From Gallionellaceae bacterium (lineage in GTDB: Bacteria; Pseudomonadota; Gammaproteobacteria; Burkholderiales; Gallionellaceae), in the NCBI GenBank assembly GCA_004297065.1, contig SCUU01000109.1, positions 1-47,028 on the forward strand: 47,028 nucleotides of DNA, written 5' to 3'. The stretch's first letter is position 1. Each line of letters opens with the position of its first letter. This document shows positions 16,390-26,317 of the stretch, in pieces. The notes under the pieces were generated by a model. It saw only the letters and a list, made by a program, of their open reading frames with translations. It was not told the origin of the DNA and did no database searches. Position numbers and translations under genes: made by a program.

Positions 16390-16531
16390 CAGTTGTCCAC
16401 GAAATGCACGAAAAACACGAACAAAACCAAATAATTAACATGCCGCACCAAGCAACCCGATGGGTGAGTCGCCGACTGAATGTAACCCACTGTGGTTGTT
16501 CGTGCCTTTCGTGTTTTTCGTGGATGAACTG
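16390..16531. repeat. Inverted repeat of CACGAAA-type arms between sco and the sensor kinase
   Basis: Two arms of about 40 bases (16390-16428 and 16491-16531) face each other. Each has three copies of a CACGAAA-like unit, for example TCCACGAAATGCACGAAAAA in the left arm. They could form a long hairpin covering almost the whole intergenic region. This resembles the layout of the 201-bp CAGATT element, but the sequence is unrelated. Confidence 0.7.
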
Positions 16532-16542
16532 AGGTTTTTAGG

Positions 16543-18330
16543 ATGAAAGATAAGGACATGAAAAGCAATCCTTCATGGTTGGACGAACTCAGGTTCCGCA
16601 TCGACGAAGGGAATCTGCCGATCCGAGCCGATCAAATCCGCTCCCGCTTGCGTTTCTTTCCCGTCATGGTCGGGAGCCAATCGCTGATCGAGCCTTTTCT
16701 GGTAGGGCTGTTGTGGGACCAGGCATCGCATAGTGCTTTGCTGGCATGGCTGGGCGTGTTGTTGCTGATTCACTTTGCCGAGATGGGAACATGGTGGAAA
16801 TACCGTTCGCTCGCGGATACGGTTGAACAGTGCCGGATGTGGAGTCTGGGCTTCAAGATGTTTGCGGGGGCAATTGCCGGGATGTGGGCGGTTGCGGCCC
16901 TGTGTTTTTTCCCCACCGACCTGGCTTATCAGGCGCTGTTCATTTGCGTGATCCTGGGGTTGTCTGCCGGTGCGGTGACGATGAACCCGCTCTATCCTCC
17001 CGCCCCGTACCTGTTTCTTCCCATCGTGCTTTTGCCGACTGTTTTCCGTGTCGCCTACGAGAATGATGCGGTGCATTGGGTGGTCGCCGCGATGCTGGCC
17101 CTATTCTCCGTGGTGGTCATGAATTCAGGGCGACAGTTGAGCCGGGCATTTCTCACGTCATTGCGCCAGCGTTATGAAAATCTTTCACTGGTGGAGCAAC
17201 TTTTCCGGGAAAAATCCCGCGCCGAATCCGCCAGCCGCGAAAAATCCCGCTTTCTGGCGACGGCCAGCCACGATTTGCGCCAGCCGCTCCAGGCTTTGAT
17301 GCTGTTCAGCGATGCGCTGCAGGATGTGGCGCAGGAGAAAGAGGCCAAGCATCTGGCCGGGCAGATCGGCAAGTCGGTGAATGCGCTGGTGGAAATGTTC
17401 GACGAGCTGCTCGATGTTTCGAGGCTGGAGGCGGGGATAGTGGAAGCGCGCTGGCAGAATTTTGAGTTGCATCCGTTGCTGGATCGTTTGTATGTAGATT
17501 TGGCGCCGCTCGCGCAGGCTAAAGGGCTGGGCTTCGATATGCCAAGCGGAGAGGGTGTGGTGTATAGCGACCCGTTCCTGTTGGATCGTATCCTGCGCAA
17601 CCTGATCTCCAACGCCATACGCTACACCGATTACGGCAGCGTGGTGATAGCCTGCACGCCGATTGCCGGCGGCTTCCGCTTCGCGGTCATCGATACCGGC
17701 ATCGGCATCAGCCCCGAAGCGTTACCGCATATTTTCGAAGAGTATTACCAGGTGGATAACCAGCATCGCGACCGGCGCAAAGGCTTGGGGCTGGGGCTGG
17801 CTATCGTGCGCCGTGTGGAAAATTTGCTGGGATGCAAGGTGGAAGTGAAATCGGAACCGGGCCAGGGCTCGGAATTCAGCTTTGTCGTGCGGCGGGGAAA
17901 TACCGAACAATTGGCGCAACCTTTTGTCATTACCTATTCCCGTTATGACCTGCGTGGCGTGGTGGTGGCCCTGGTGGAGGACGACCCGGACATACGCGAG
18001 ATGCTCGCTGGACTGATGGCGGATTGGGGCTGTCGCGTGTTCGGGGGCGAACATGCCGAAGATGTGATGCGCGAACTGGATGTCGCCGGACTGCGCCCGG
18101 ATTTGCTGGTGTGCGATTATCGCCTGCCGCACGGCATGACTGCGGTTCATGTAATCGCGCGCGTGCGCGAGTTGTGGGGCGATGGCGTGCCCCCGCTGGT
18201 GTTGACGGGCGACACGGCTCCCGAAGCCTTGCGGGATATACATTCCAGCGGGGCGATATTGCTGCATAAGCCGATAGCGCCGACACGTTTGCGCACCATG
18301 ATGTACTTTGCCTTGCATGGAGAGAGTTGA
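16543..18330 (+). CDS. Hybrid sensor histidine kinase with C-terminal receiver
   Basis: A 595-residue protein. Several membrane helices lie between about residues 45 and 210 without a large periplasmic domain. A HisKA domain has the phosphorylated histidine in ATASHDLRQPLQAL (H243). A HATPase follows with NLISNAIRYTDYG, FAVIDTGIGISPEAL and RKGLGLGLAIVRRV. The C-terminal receiver has VALVEDDPDIREML and the phospho-acceptor D525 in LVCDYRLPHG. The signal it senses is unknown. The start at 16543 is uncertain: an ATG five codons later has the better AAGGAC site. The LuxR-type regulator downstream is its likely partner. Confidence 0.9.
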   Translation: MKDKDMKSNPSWLDELRFRIDEGNLPIRADQIRSRLRFFPVMVGSQSLIEPFLVGLLWDQASHSALLAWLGVLLLIHFAEMGTWWKYRSLADTVEQCRMWSLGFKMFAGAIAGMWAVAALCFFPTDLAYQALFICVILGLSAGAVTMNPLYPPAPYLFLPIVLLPTVFRVAYENDAVHWVVAAMLALFSVVVMNSGRQLSRAFLTSLRQRYENLSLVEQLFREKSRAESASREKSRFLATASHDLRQPLQALMLFSDALQDVAQEKEAKHLAGQIGKSVNALVEMFDELLDVSRLEAGIVEARWQNFELHPLLDRLYVDLAPLAQAKGLGFDMPSGEGVVYSDPFLLDRILRNLISNAIRYTDYGSVVIACTPIAGGFRFAVIDTGIGISPEALPHIFEEYYQVDNQHRDRRKGLGLGLAIVRRVENLLGCKVEVKSEPGQGSEFSFVVRRGNTEQLAQPFVITYSRYDLRGVVVALVEDDPDIREMLAGLMADWGCRVFGGEHAEDVMRELDVAGLRPDLLVCDYRLPHGMTAVHVIARVRELWGDGVPPLVLTGDTAPEALRDIHSSGAILLHKPIAPTRLRTMMYFALHGES

Positions 18331-18485
18331 GAGGCTTGGCGGTGATGGTATGATTGCGGGCGGGATTGAAAAGGTCTTTCGCGTTCGTTCTTTCTCACGC
18401 TTGCGGGAGATAACCAGCGACTTGCCCGCATGCGGGCTTAATCGAATGGCTAGTTTCATCAGGATTGAGGAGAGGGCGGGGAGGC

Positions 18486-19181
18486 ATGAAAATAAAGGTC
18501 TTGATGGTCGATGACCATGCATTGTTCCGCGACGGGATGCGCTATGTTTTGCAGCAGCTCGCCGACGAAGTCGAGGTGATCGATTCGGGTAATTTCGTGG
18601 ATGGGATGAAGCAGGCCGCCGGCAATCCCGACCTGGATCTGGCGCTGCTGGATCTGAATATGCCGGGCAGCGACGGTGTGAAATCCATTCAGGCTTTTCA
18701 TGAAAAAAATCCCTGCATTCCTCTGGTGGTTGTGTCCGGTTCCGACCAGCGCGACGACATCGAGAAAGTGATGGAGTGCGGCGCGATGGGCTTCATCTCC
18801 AAGATGTCGTCGAGCAAGATGATGCTGTCGGCGTTGCGCATGGTGCTGGACGGCGGCGTCTATCTGCCGCCGCAGTTGTTGCAGCAGGCAATGGTGGGGC
18901 TGGATCAGGGCGGTGTCACGGATAAACGTACGGATCGCCAGAACAAGAACGGGCTGACGGTACGCCAGATGCAAACGCTGCAACTGCTCGCCGAGGGGCT
19001 GTCGAACAAAGAAATCTCGCAAAGAATGAATCTGGCCGAAGGTACCGTAAAGATACATACAGCCGCCGTGTACCAGGCGTTGCGGGTGAGTTCCCGCCTG
19101 GAGGCGGTGTGCGCCGCCAGACTCCTGGGTTTCCTTCCCCCGCCGGAATCGGATGCCGATGGCACCGCCGTCCACCGATAG
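18486..19181 (+). CDS. LuxR/NarL-type response regulator
   Basis: A 231-residue regulator. The receiver domain has acidic residues in [11 protein letters not shown] (D9, D10) and phospho-acceptor D56 in [10 protein letters not shown]. The C-terminal helix-turn-helix reads [20 protein letters not shown] and [19 protein letters not shown]. The ATG at 18486 is chosen because GGGGAGG stands seven bases before it and the receiver begins at once. The 155-base gap to the kinase gene holds only a small palindrome (GCCCGCATGCGGGC at 18425). The 3' end overlaps the ftsK start. Confidence 0.9.
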   Translation: MKIKVLMVDDHALFRDGMRYVLQQLADEVEVIDSGNFVDGMKQAAGNPDLDLALLDLNMPGSDGVKSIQAFHEKNPCIPLVVVSGSDQRDDIEKVMECGAMGFISKMSSSKMMLSALRMVLDGGVYLPPQLLQQAMVGLDQGGVTDKRTDRQNKNGLTVRQMQTLQLLAEGLSNKEISQRMNLAEGTVKIHTAAVYQALRVSSRLEAVCAARLLGFLPPPESDADGTAVHR

Positions 19182-21438
19182 TACCTTGCGACCGCTGACC
19201 GAAAAACTGTTCGCTTTGTTGCGTGAGTCGCGCTGGCTGTTGCTGGTGGTGATCGCGTCCTACCTCGCACTCATCCTCTATGGCTACGATCGCGCCGATC
19301 CGGCCTGGTCGCACAGCGCCAGTGCTGCGGCAACGCATAATCCGGGCGGGTTGCCCGGTGCATGGTTGGCCGATCTCACGCTGTATGTTTTCGGCTTTTC
19401 GGCATGGTGGTGGGCGGTGTTGCCGTTGCAGCGCGTGTGGGCGGGTTATCGCAAGGTGCGTGCCGACAGCCTGTTCGGGGCGCGCGCCCTGTGGGTGGTG
19501 TGGCCGGGATTTTTCATTCTGTTATTTTCCAGTAGCGCGCTGGAGGCTTTGCGCCTGTACACCTGGAAAGTGGCGTTGCCGCTCGCGCCCGGCGGCATGT
19601 CCGGTGCCGTGCTGGGGTCTATGCTGGCGCACCTGCTCGGCTATACCGGTGCAACTTTATTTTTGCTGGTTTTGATGGCGGCGAGCTTCAGCCTGTTCTC
19701 CGGCCTGTCGTGGTTGCGCCTCATCGACCTTTTGGGCGAAACGCTGGAAACCGGCTTCTTGTGGGCGCGCAACGCGTGGCAGACACGGCAGGACAGACGT
19801 ATCGGAGAGCAGGCCGTTACCGAGCGTACTGCGGTGGTGGAGGTGGAAAAGAAGCGCGTGGAAGAGCATCAGCCCATCCGCATCGAACTGCCCGTGATCG
19901 AAGTACCGCGCTCCGCGCGCGTGGAAAAAGAAAAACAAGTTTCTCTTTTTTCCGATATGCCGGACTCGCCGTTGCCTCCGCTGCATTTGCTGGATCAGCC
20001 CGCGCACCAGGTCGAGGTGGTTTCTTCCGATATGCTGGAATTCACCTCGCGCCTGATCGAGCGCAAACTCAACGATTTCGGCGTAGAGGTAAAGGTGGTC
20101 GCAGCCTATCCCGGCCCGGTGATTACTCGTTACGAGATCGAGCCTGCCGTGGGTGTGAAGGGCAGCCAAATCACCAACCTGGTGAAAGACTTGGCGCGCG
20201 CCTTGTCGGTGGTCAGTATCCGCGTGGTGGAAACCATTCCCGGCAAAACTTACATGGCGCTGGAACTGCCCAACCCGAAGCGGCAGATGGTGCAACTCTC
20301 CGAGATACTCGGTTCGCAGGTGTATGCCGACATGGGCTCGGTGCTGACGATGGCGATGGGCAAGGATATTTCCGGCAAGCCGATGGTGGCCGACCTCGCC
20401 AAGATGCCGCACGTACTGGTGGCGGGCACCACCGGCTCGGGCAAGTCGGTCGGCATCAACGCGATGATCCTGAGCATCTTGTACAAAGCCACGCCGCAGC
20501 AAGTGCGCATGCTGCTGATCGACCCCAAGATGCTGGAGCTATCGGTGTACGAAGGCATCCCGCATCTGCTCGCGCCAGTGGTCACCGATATGCGCCAGGC
20601 CGCATCCGGCCTGAACTGGTGCGTGCAGGAAATGGACAAGCGCTACAAGCTCATGTCCGCGCTCGGTGTGCGCAACATGGCTGGTTACAACCAGAAAGTG
20701 CGCGACGCGATCAAAGCGGGCAAGCCGCTGACCAACCCGTTCACGCTCACGCCGAATAACCCCGAGGCGCTGGAAGAGTTGCCGTTCATCGTGGTGTGCA
20801 TCGACGAGCTGGCCGACCTGATGATGGTGGTGGGCAAGAAAGTGGAAGAACTCATCGCGCGTCTGGCGCAGAAGGCGCGCGCTTCTGGCATCCATCTGGT
20901 GCTGGCGACGCAGCGCCCCTCGGTGGATGTGATTACCGGACTCATCAAGGCCAACGTGCCGACGCGCGTGGCGTTCCAGGTGTCGAGCAAGATCGACTCG
21001 CGCACCATCCTGGATCAAATGGGCGCGGAAGCCTTGCTGGGGCAAGGCGACATGCTCTACCTGCCGCCGGGCACGGGCTACCCGCAGCGCATACACGGTG
21101 CCTTTGTGTCGGATCAGGAAGTGCACCGCGTGATCGAACACCTCAAGGCGCAGGGAGAAGCGAATTACATCGAAGGCGTGCTGACTTCGATGGAAGAGCA
21201 GGGCGACGGCGGCGAACTGGACGGCGGCGCGGATGCCGAAGCCGACCCGCTGTACGACCAGGCCGTGGCCATGGTGCTCAAATCGCGCCGCGCGTCCATC
21301 TCCTTCGTGCAACGCGACTTGCGCATCGGCTACAACCGCGCCGCAAGATTGATCGAGCAGATGGAAAAAGCGGGCATCGTTACGCCGATGCAAAGCAACG
21401 GCAATAGGGAAGTGCTCGCGCCTAACCGGGCGGAATAA
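19153..21438 (+). CDS. ftsK: DNA translocase FtsK
   Basis: A 761-residue translocase that pumps chromosome ends through the division septum. About four membrane helices lie in the first 180 residues, then a linker that is short compared with E. coli FtsK. The motor has [14 protein letters not shown] (K431), [19 protein letters not shown] and [19 protein letters not shown]. The C-terminal gamma winged-helix, which reads KOPS sites, is [20 protein letters not shown]. An alternative ATG two codons in is equally possible. It is first in the ftsK-lolA order known from many proteobacteria. Confidence 0.95.
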   Translation: MPMAPPSTDSTLRPLTEKLFALLRESRWLLLVVIASYLALILYGYDRADPAWSHSASAAATHNPGGLPGAWLADLTLYVFGFSAWWWAVLPLQRVWAGYRKVRADSLFGARALWVVWPGFFILLFSSSALEALRLYTWKVALPLAPGGMSGAVLGSMLAHLLGYTGATLFLLVLMAASFSLFSGLSWLRLIDLLGETLETGFLWARNAWQTRQDRRIGEQAVTERTAVVEVEKKRVEEHQPIRIELPVIEVPRSARVEKEKQVSLFSDMPDSPLPPLHLLDQPAHQVEVVSSDMLEFTSRLIERKLNDFGVEVKVVAAYPGPVITRYEIEPAVGVKGSQITNLVKDLARALSVVSIRVVETIPGKTYMALELPNPKRQMVQLSEILGSQVYADMGSVLTMAMGKDISGKPMVADLAKMPHVLVAGTTGSGKSVGINAMILSILYKATPQQVRMLLIDPKMLELSVYEGIPHLLAPVVTDMRQAASGLNWCVQEMDKRYKLMSALGVRNMAGYNQKVRDAIKAGKPLTNPFTLTPNNPEALEELPFIVVCIDELADLMMVVGKKVEELIARLAQKARASGIHLVLATQRPSVDVITGLIKANVPTRVAFQVSSKIDSRTILDQMGAEALLGQGDMLYLPPGTGYPQRIHGAFVSDQEVHRVIEHLKAQGEANYIEGVLTSMEEQGDGGELDGGADAEADPLYDQAVAMVLKSRRASISFVQRDLRIGYNRAARLIEQMEKAGIVTPMQSNGNREVLAPNRAE

Positions 21439-21476
21439 CCTACCCCACCTCACTTCCGGGCGGAAGCCGCACTGCT

Positions 21477-21535
21477 CCTCCCCTGAAGCGGGGTAAGCAG
21501 GCAATCCGCGTAGCGGATGCTCGCACAAGGGGAGG
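21477..21535. repeat. Nested palindrome between ftsK and lolA
   Basis: An outer stem CCTCCCCT / AGGGGAGG encloses ATCCGC / GCGGAT (21504-21518). It is preceded by the small hairpin CTTCC GGGC GGAAG and followed by a GGGAGGGG run. It fills the gap between the two genes. Confidence 0.7.
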
Positions 21536-21578
21536 CTGGGAGGGGTTAAAAACGCAGAACAAATCTCAGGAATTTAAA

Positions 21579-22190
21579 ATGCAGAAGCTCTTTGTCCTAT
21601 TGTTTTTTGCCTTGCCGATCACCGTTCACGCCGCCGCCACCGACAAGTTGAAAACTTTCGTTTCCGCCACGCATTCCGCCCAAGCGAATTTCACCCAGGA
21701 AGTGCAGGACAAAAACGGCAAGCGCATCCAGAGCGCATCCGGCGTCATGCAGTTCGTGCGTCCCGGCAAATTCCGCTGGGAATACCGCAAGCCCTACGAG
21801 CAACTCATCGTCGGCGACGGCAAAAAATTCTGGTTGTACGACGTCGATCTCAATCAAGTCACGGTAAGGAAACTGGATGCCGCGCTGGGCAGTAGTCCGG
21901 CCGCGTTGCTCTCCGGCAGCAACGAGATCGAGCGCGGTTTTGTTTTGACCGACATCGAAGAACGCGGCGGGCTGGAATGGTTGCAAGCCTTGCCAAAATC
22001 CAATGAAACCACCTTCAATAAAATACTCATGGGGTTTAATGCCAAGTCGGAGCTGACGGTGATGGAGCTGCACGACGCCTTCGGTCACCACACCGTGTTG
22101 AGTTTCTCGGAACTGAAAAACAATCCGTCGCTGTCGCCGCAATTATTCAAGTTCACGCTGCCCAAAGGCGCGGATGTACTGGGGGAATGA
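21579..22190 (+). CDS. lolA: Outer-membrane lipoprotein carrier LolA
   Basis: A 203-residue periplasmic protein with a signal peptide cleaved near VHA-A (after about residue 18). LolA takes lipoproteins from LolCDE to LolB at the outer membrane. Family stretches are FTQEVQDKNGKRIQSASGV, RPGKFRWEYRKPYEQLIVGD, KFWLYDVDLNQVTVRKLD and LMGFNAKSELTVMELHDAFG. In related genomes rarA follows directly. Here more than 10 kb of inserted genes separate them. Confidence 0.95.
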   Translation: MQKLFVLLFFALPITVHAAATDKLKTFVSATHSAQANFTQEVQDKNGKRIQSASGVMQFVRPGKFRWEYRKPYEQLIVGDGKKFWLYDVDLNQVTVRKLDAALGSSPAALLSGSNEIERGFVLTDIEERGGLEWLQALPKSNETTFNKILMGFNAKSELTVMELHDAFGHHTVLSFSELKNNPSLSPQLFKFTLPKGADVLGE

Positions 22191-22212
22191 GGGCGATCAA
22201 CGCCCGCAAATC

Positions 22213-22596
22213 ATGACTTTCAAGCATGAATACAGCCCCCATCAACTAGCCTATTTCGCGCATCAGCTCGCCTTGGCGCGGCAGTCGTCCGAAGGCCAGC
22301 AAACGAAAACCGAAATGGTTTACCAGTACCTCACCGGCCCGCGCTTCAAGCATCGTGTCGAAGCGATTGTTGAAGCCTTTTCCTCCATGCAGGAAGACCT
22401 CGACAAGGAACGCAAAGCAATCATGAAACAATGGGCCAAGCGTGAAGAGCAGATTGAGCGCGTGATGGGTGCGACGGTGGGAATGTATGGCGACTTGCAG
22501 GGGATTGCGGGGAAATCGTTGCAGGAGATTGAGGGGTTGGAATTCCCGGCGCTGGAAGCAAGCAACACAACACCCCAAACGGTGACAAATGGATAA
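22213..22596 (+). pseudogene. DUF2130 C-terminal fragment fused to a foreign N-terminus
   Basis: An open frame of 127 residues. From about residue 22 it matches the C-terminal part of DUF2130 proteins (QTKTEMVYQYLTGPRFKHR, then MQEDLDKERKAIMKQWAKRE and GMYGDLQGIAGKSLQEIEGL), which are normally over 400 residues long. The first 20 residues (FKHEYSPHQLAYFAHQL) resemble the beginning of SNF2-type helicases common in defence islands, though I am less sure of that. It is thus probably a deletion product of two genes. Its 3' end overlaps the next gene by eight bases, and part of it recurs at 24172. Confidence 0.7.
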
Positions 22597-24046
22597 GCAT
22601 TGGATCGCCCCGGCTTTGGAATACCTGGCTCAAAGCCTTGAGCCGGTTCCCCATGAAATCAACGAAATTGATTGGAAGTGCGGTTTGTCGCCCGAAAAGA
22701 ACCGGCTCACGGAGCATCTGATTGCCTTTGCCAATCACCCTAATGGCGGCTTTCTGGCCTACGGTATCCGGGATGCCGATGCGGCGTTGGTCGGTGTGCA
22801 GCAGGACGACGTTGCCCGGATCGTCAACACACTGGCGAACATTGGGCGCGACGCCATCGAACCGGCATTGGCCATTGACCACGCCGTGGTGGACTATCGC
22901 GGAACTCCCGTTTTGTTGATACGCATTCCAGAGCAGACAGCCAAACCCGCGCACCGCCGTGGCAAATCAATCGAAGAATCGTGGATACGCTCGGGTGGCA
23001 CCACACGCAAAGCTTCCCGGCAGGAGATTGGCGCGCTCATGCTGCACGGTCACGCGCCGCGCTGGGAAGAGCTGCGCGCCTCCACACTGCTGGGGGCCGG
23101 GCAGATTACCGGGCTGCTTGACCTCGCAAGAATCGCCGAGTTGTTACAACGTCAGTTGCCCGAGGATGAAGCGGAATTGATGCGCTGGCTGTGCGATGAA
23201 AAAATGCTGGTGCCGGACGGCAAGGGCTACTACATCACCAATCTCGGCGCCATTGCCGCCGCGCGCGATCTGGAACAGTTCGAATACCTCAAGCGCAAAC
23301 GCATCCGCGTGATTCATTATCGGGGGACGAACAAGGTTGAAACGATTAACGAACACATGGGGCAGCGCGGCTACGCCATCGGCTTCGAGGGCTTGATAAA
23401 CTACCTCAAGCGCATACTGCCGCGTTCGGAAGTCATCCAGCAATCCTTGCGCACCGAAGTCAGCGTTTATCCCGAAATTGCCTTGCGCGAACTGATCGCC
23501 AACGCGCTTATCCATCAGGATTTCAGCATCACCGGCGCAGGCTCGATGATCGAAGTATTCGATGACCGGATCGAATTCACCAACCCCGGAAGCCTCCTGC
23601 CGGGCAAGCGTGTTGACCGCTTGATCGGCACCACACCGGAATCGCGCAACGAGGGACTGGCATCCGCATTCCGGCGTTACCGGATATGCGAAGAACGTGG
23701 CACCGGCTTTCAAAAAGTGGTTGCAGGTATCGAACTCTTTGGCCTTCCGCCGGTGGTGTTCACCCCTATGGAAAATGCCTTCAAGGTAACGCTCTATGCG
23801 CCAAAAAAGTTTGCCGACATGTCGCAACAAGAGCGTGTTGAAGCCACTTACCAGCATGCGGTTTTACAGTTTTTATCCGGCCAAACGTTGACCAACACCA
23901 CGCTACGCGAACGTTTTAAATTGATCGACAAACAACGAAATTCAATCACCAACCTGATTGTTGATACCCTGCGCCTGGGAAGGATCAAACGTAAAGATGA
24001 GAATAGCAGCAACAAGTTTGTCGAATACCTCCCGTATTGGGCATAA
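22589..24046 (+). CDS. Schlafen AlbA_2 / ATP-binding regulator-like protein
   Basis: A 485-residue protein. The N-terminal AlbA_2 (Schlafen) domain covers about 20-140: EINEIDWKCGLS, HLIAFANHPNGGFLAYGI, PVLLIRIPEQ, SWIRSGGTTRKASRQEI. The C-terminal half has a GHKL-type ATPase with ELIANALIHQDFSITG (N305), EFTNPGSLLPG and RICEERGTGFQKV. A winged-helix-like end follows. Such proteins are often called RecG-like helicases or transcriptional regulators, but no helicase motor is present. Many sit in defence islands. DUF2130 fragments lie on both sides. Confidence 0.85.
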   Translation: MDKHWIAPALEYLAQSLEPVPHEINEIDWKCGLSPEKNRLTEHLIAFANHPNGGFLAYGIRDADAALVGVQQDDVARIVNTLANIGRDAIEPALAIDHAVVDYRGTPVLLIRIPEQTAKPAHRRGKSIEESWIRSGGTTRKASRQEIGALMLHGHAPRWEELRASTLLGAGQITGLLDLARIAELLQRQLPEDEAELMRWLCDEKMLVPDGKGYYITNLGAIAAARDLEQFEYLKRKRIRVIHYRGTNKVETINEHMGQRGYAIGFEGLINYLKRILPRSEVIQQSLRTEVSVYPEIALRELIANALIHQDFSITGAGSMIEVFDDRIEFTNPGSLLPGKRVDRLIGTTPESRNEGLASAFRRYRICEERGTGFQKVVAGIELFGLPPVVFTPMENAFKVTLYAPKKFADMSQQERVEATYQHAVLQFLSGQTLTNTTLRERFKLIDKQRNSITNLIVDTLRLGRIKRKDENSSNKFVEYLPYWA

Positions 24047-24171
24047 CAGGCGAAATTCTTATCACATCCGAAAACGGAATAATCAGAAAAATACTTAAAA
24101 ATTAGATGGTTGTTATCACATCGTGACAAAAACAAAAACTCGAACTCTTCAGGATCGTAAAGCCCAAGGCG

Positions 24172-24330
24172 ATCATGAAACAATGGGCCAAGCGCGAGGA
24201 GCGAAGAGCAGATCGGGCGGGTGATGGGTGCGACGGTCGGGATGTACGGGGACTTGCAGGGGATTGCGGGGAAATCGTTGCAGGAGATTGAAGGGTTGGA
24301 GTTGCCCGCCTTGGGGTTTGATACAGCATG
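24172..24330 (+). pseudogene. Second DUF2130 fragment, frameshifted
   Basis: About 140 bases repeat the end of the first fragment (22420-22557) in the same orientation with scattered substitutions. An extra seven bases near 24195 break the frame. The reading GMYGDLQGIAGKSLQEIEGL is still recognisable and a TGA follows at the end of the local frame. This copy is the main content of the 330-base gap between the Schlafen-like gene and the KTSC gene; the remainder is AT-rich. Confidence 0.8.
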
Positions 24331-24376
24331 AACTTTGGCCATAATTTCAATTTGTCTATGTTGATAGGAGGATGAA

Positions 24377-24607
24377 ATGACACCGTACCGCAATCTTGGT
24401 GGAAATTCCAATGTCGTTGCTTACGAAGTGGCTGAAGACTCGATTCATGTGGTCTTCAAGAGTGGCGCTTGTCGTAACTACCTTTACAACTCTGTCAGGC
24501 CAGGTATGGCGGCAGTTGAAAGGATGAAATCCTTGGCAGCACAAGGCCATGGCTTGAACTCGTACATTTCATCGGTCGTAAAAGACAATTTCGCAAGAAA
24601 ATGGTAG
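24377..24607 (+). CDS. KTSC-domain-like small protein
   Basis: A 76-residue protein: NSNVVAYEVAEDSIHVVFKS is followed by YLYNSVRPGMAAVERMKSLA and HGLNSYISSVV. This fits the KTSC domain, a small fold that uses a beta sheet to carry a conserved Lys/Tyr/Ser-type surface and is common beside nucleic-acid enzymes; its function is unknown. It has a strong ribosome site (GGAGG). It lies 25 bases before the OLD-like gene and shares its lower GC content, so the two were probably acquired together. Confidence 0.6.
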   Translation: MTPYRNLGGNSNVVAYEVAEDSIHVVFKSGACRNYLYNSVRPGMAAVERMKSLAAQGHGLNSYISSVVKDNFARKW

Positions 24608-24632
24608 AGACAATTTTTCTATTGCATAGACT

Positions 24633-26315
24633 ATGTCTAACACTCAACTAAAAAAGCTGGTAATTGAGAAATTCCGCGCATTAAACAATGTGGAGATCGA
24701 GTTCGGCGACCACATCACTGTCGTATGCGGTAAGAATGGAACGTCCAAGTCATCCATTCTTGGTATTGCAGCGCAAATTTTTAACTTTGAAAAAGACTGG
24801 GTTAAAAATGAGGCACTTTCTTTTCAGCAAATTATTGGCAGCTCATTCAAGTCCCAATACAGTGAGCACTTTCGAATCTCAGAGAAGTTTGATGTTTCTG
24901 GCTCCATGACGGTCAATATCGAACTGTTTGACGGATATACCAATCAAGCTGCAACAGCAAAACTAGAGTTGATGAAGCGGGGGAAATCGCCGAGACCTGT
25001 AGTTAGGAATAACAGCACGGCAACAGGAAATACGAGTAGAAATTTCACCCATCCGGTTATTTTTCTCAGTCTGAAGCGTCTCTACCCTATTGCAGACAGG
25101 GACTACAAAGTCATTGACTTTGAGTACCTGCAAAAGCACAAACAAGATTTCATTGGGCTCACCAATGAGCTTCTCAATCGCAATTCATCTTTTGCAACGG
25201 GCACAGAAGGAACCATTAACTCAGCAGTGGCGCATGGCGACAACTATGATCAGGAGTCTGTTTCCGCAGGCGAGGACAATGCTGGTCAGATCATCTTGGC
25301 GCTAATGTCTTTCAGAAAATTGAAAGAAGAATACCCCGACTACAAAGGCGGGTTGCTACTGATTGATGAGGCTGATGCGGGATTGTTCCCTACTGCGCAG
25401 GTGAATTTATTGAAGATGCTTGATCGGAAGTGCAAGAGCTTGAATCTTCAGGTTGTCATGACATCGCACTCGCCGACCTTGATTGAATATGCGTTTGAGC
25501 AAGGTCAGAAGTTCAGGAAAAAATTTAAGACGGTTTACCTGAGTAACACTTTCGGTAATGTTCAGGTGATGCAGGATTGGTCTTGGGCGCAAATCAGTGC
25601 GGACATAAACACGAAAACTGTTTCCACAATATCTGGCACGTCTTTGCCGAACGTCAATGTTTATTTTGAGGACAAAGAGGCCGCAGATTTCTTTGCTGCA
25701 TTGATGAGCAGGCAGTCAATAAAGAAGTTTACGACTCCCATGTCAGACATAACTCTTGGTTGCTCCAACTATTTGCAGTTGATCCAGAAGAGGATTCGTG
25801 AATTTTCCGAGTGCAGTGTCGTTTGTCTGGATGCCGATCAAACTCAACAGATCGAAGGCAAGAAATTCAATACGGTTGTGCTTCTGCCCGGAAATCTGCC
25901 GCCCGATCAGTTGATTTTCGAGTACCTGTACAATCTTCCTGCCAGCCACTGTTTCTGGAAGAACGACTTGCAGTTCACGCGGGATGTGTTCACCAATTAT
26001 GCGGCTGAGGTAATAAGGGAGTTTGCCATCAGCGGAAACAGTGTTGATGTGAAGGAACGCTTGGTTGCGTATACGGGGACGGAGAAATCACGAAAAATTT
26101 TCAAGCGATTTTACAAGGAAACCGAATTTCAGAAGCTGGTCACCTCTGGCGCGAAACCCCATAACCCGTGGAAGCATTGGGTCGAAAACAATCCTGATGC
26201 CAGCAATGCGTTTCTGACAAAGTTCAAGGAAGCTATCCACGGCGTGATGAAAAATGGCTATGCCGTTGACGTGGTCAAGCTGGCCGCGCTGGAAGTTAAG
26301 TTGAAGAAGGTATAG
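24633..26315 (+). CDS. OLD-like ATPase with TOPRIM-like C-terminus
   Basis: A 560-residue protein. The ABC/RecF-type ATPase has KFRALNNVEIEFGDHITVVC, Walker A GKNGTSKS (33-40, K39), Walker B GGLLLIDEADAG (D245, E246) and the H-loop VMTSHSPTLIEY. After it comes a TOPRIM-like part: VNVYFEDKEAADFF (E346) and CSVVCLDADQT (D400, D402), the glutamate and DxD expected of an OLD-family nuclease. The last 150 residues are not recognised. OLD proteins include phage-exclusion nucleases and GajA of Gabija. The methylase gene starts two bases after its stop, so the two are coupled. Codons are AT-rich against the surrounding genome. Confidence 0.75.
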   Translation: MSNTQLKKLVIEKFRALNNVEIEFGDHITVVCGKNGTSKSSILGIAAQIFNFEKDWVKNEALSFQQIIGSSFKSQYSEHFRISEKFDVSGSMTVNIELFDGYTNQAATAKLELMKRGKSPRPVVRNNSTATGNTSRNFTHPVIFLSLKRLYPIADRDYKVIDFEYLQKHKQDFIGLTNELLNRNSSFATGTEGTINSAVAHGDNYDQESVSAGEDNAGQIILALMSFRKLKEEYPDYKGGLLLIDEADAGLFPTAQVNLLKMLDRKCKSLNLQVVMTSHSPTLIEYAFEQGQKFRKKFKTVYLSNTFGNVQVMQDWSWAQISADINTKTVSTISGTSLPNVNVYFEDKEAADFFAALMSRQSIKKFTTPMSDITLGCSNYLQLIQKRIREFSECSVVCLDADQTQQIEGKKFNTVVLLPGNLPPDQLIFEYLYNLPASHCFWKNDLQFTRDVFTNYAAEVIREFAISGNSVDVKERLVAYTGTEKSRKIFKRFYKETEFQKLVTSGAKPHNPWKHWVENNPDASNAFLTKFKEAIHGVMKNGYAVDVVKLAALEVKLKKV

Positions 26316-26317
26316 CG

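Noticed and set aside
22589-24046. RecG-type helicase
   Set aside because: Homologues are often labelled so, but no helicase motor motifs are present; only AlbA_2 and a GHKL-like ATPase region are seen.
24330-24360. Promoter before the KTSC gene (TTGGCC ... TATGTT)
   Set aside because: Both boxes match poorly; only the ribosome site is convincing.
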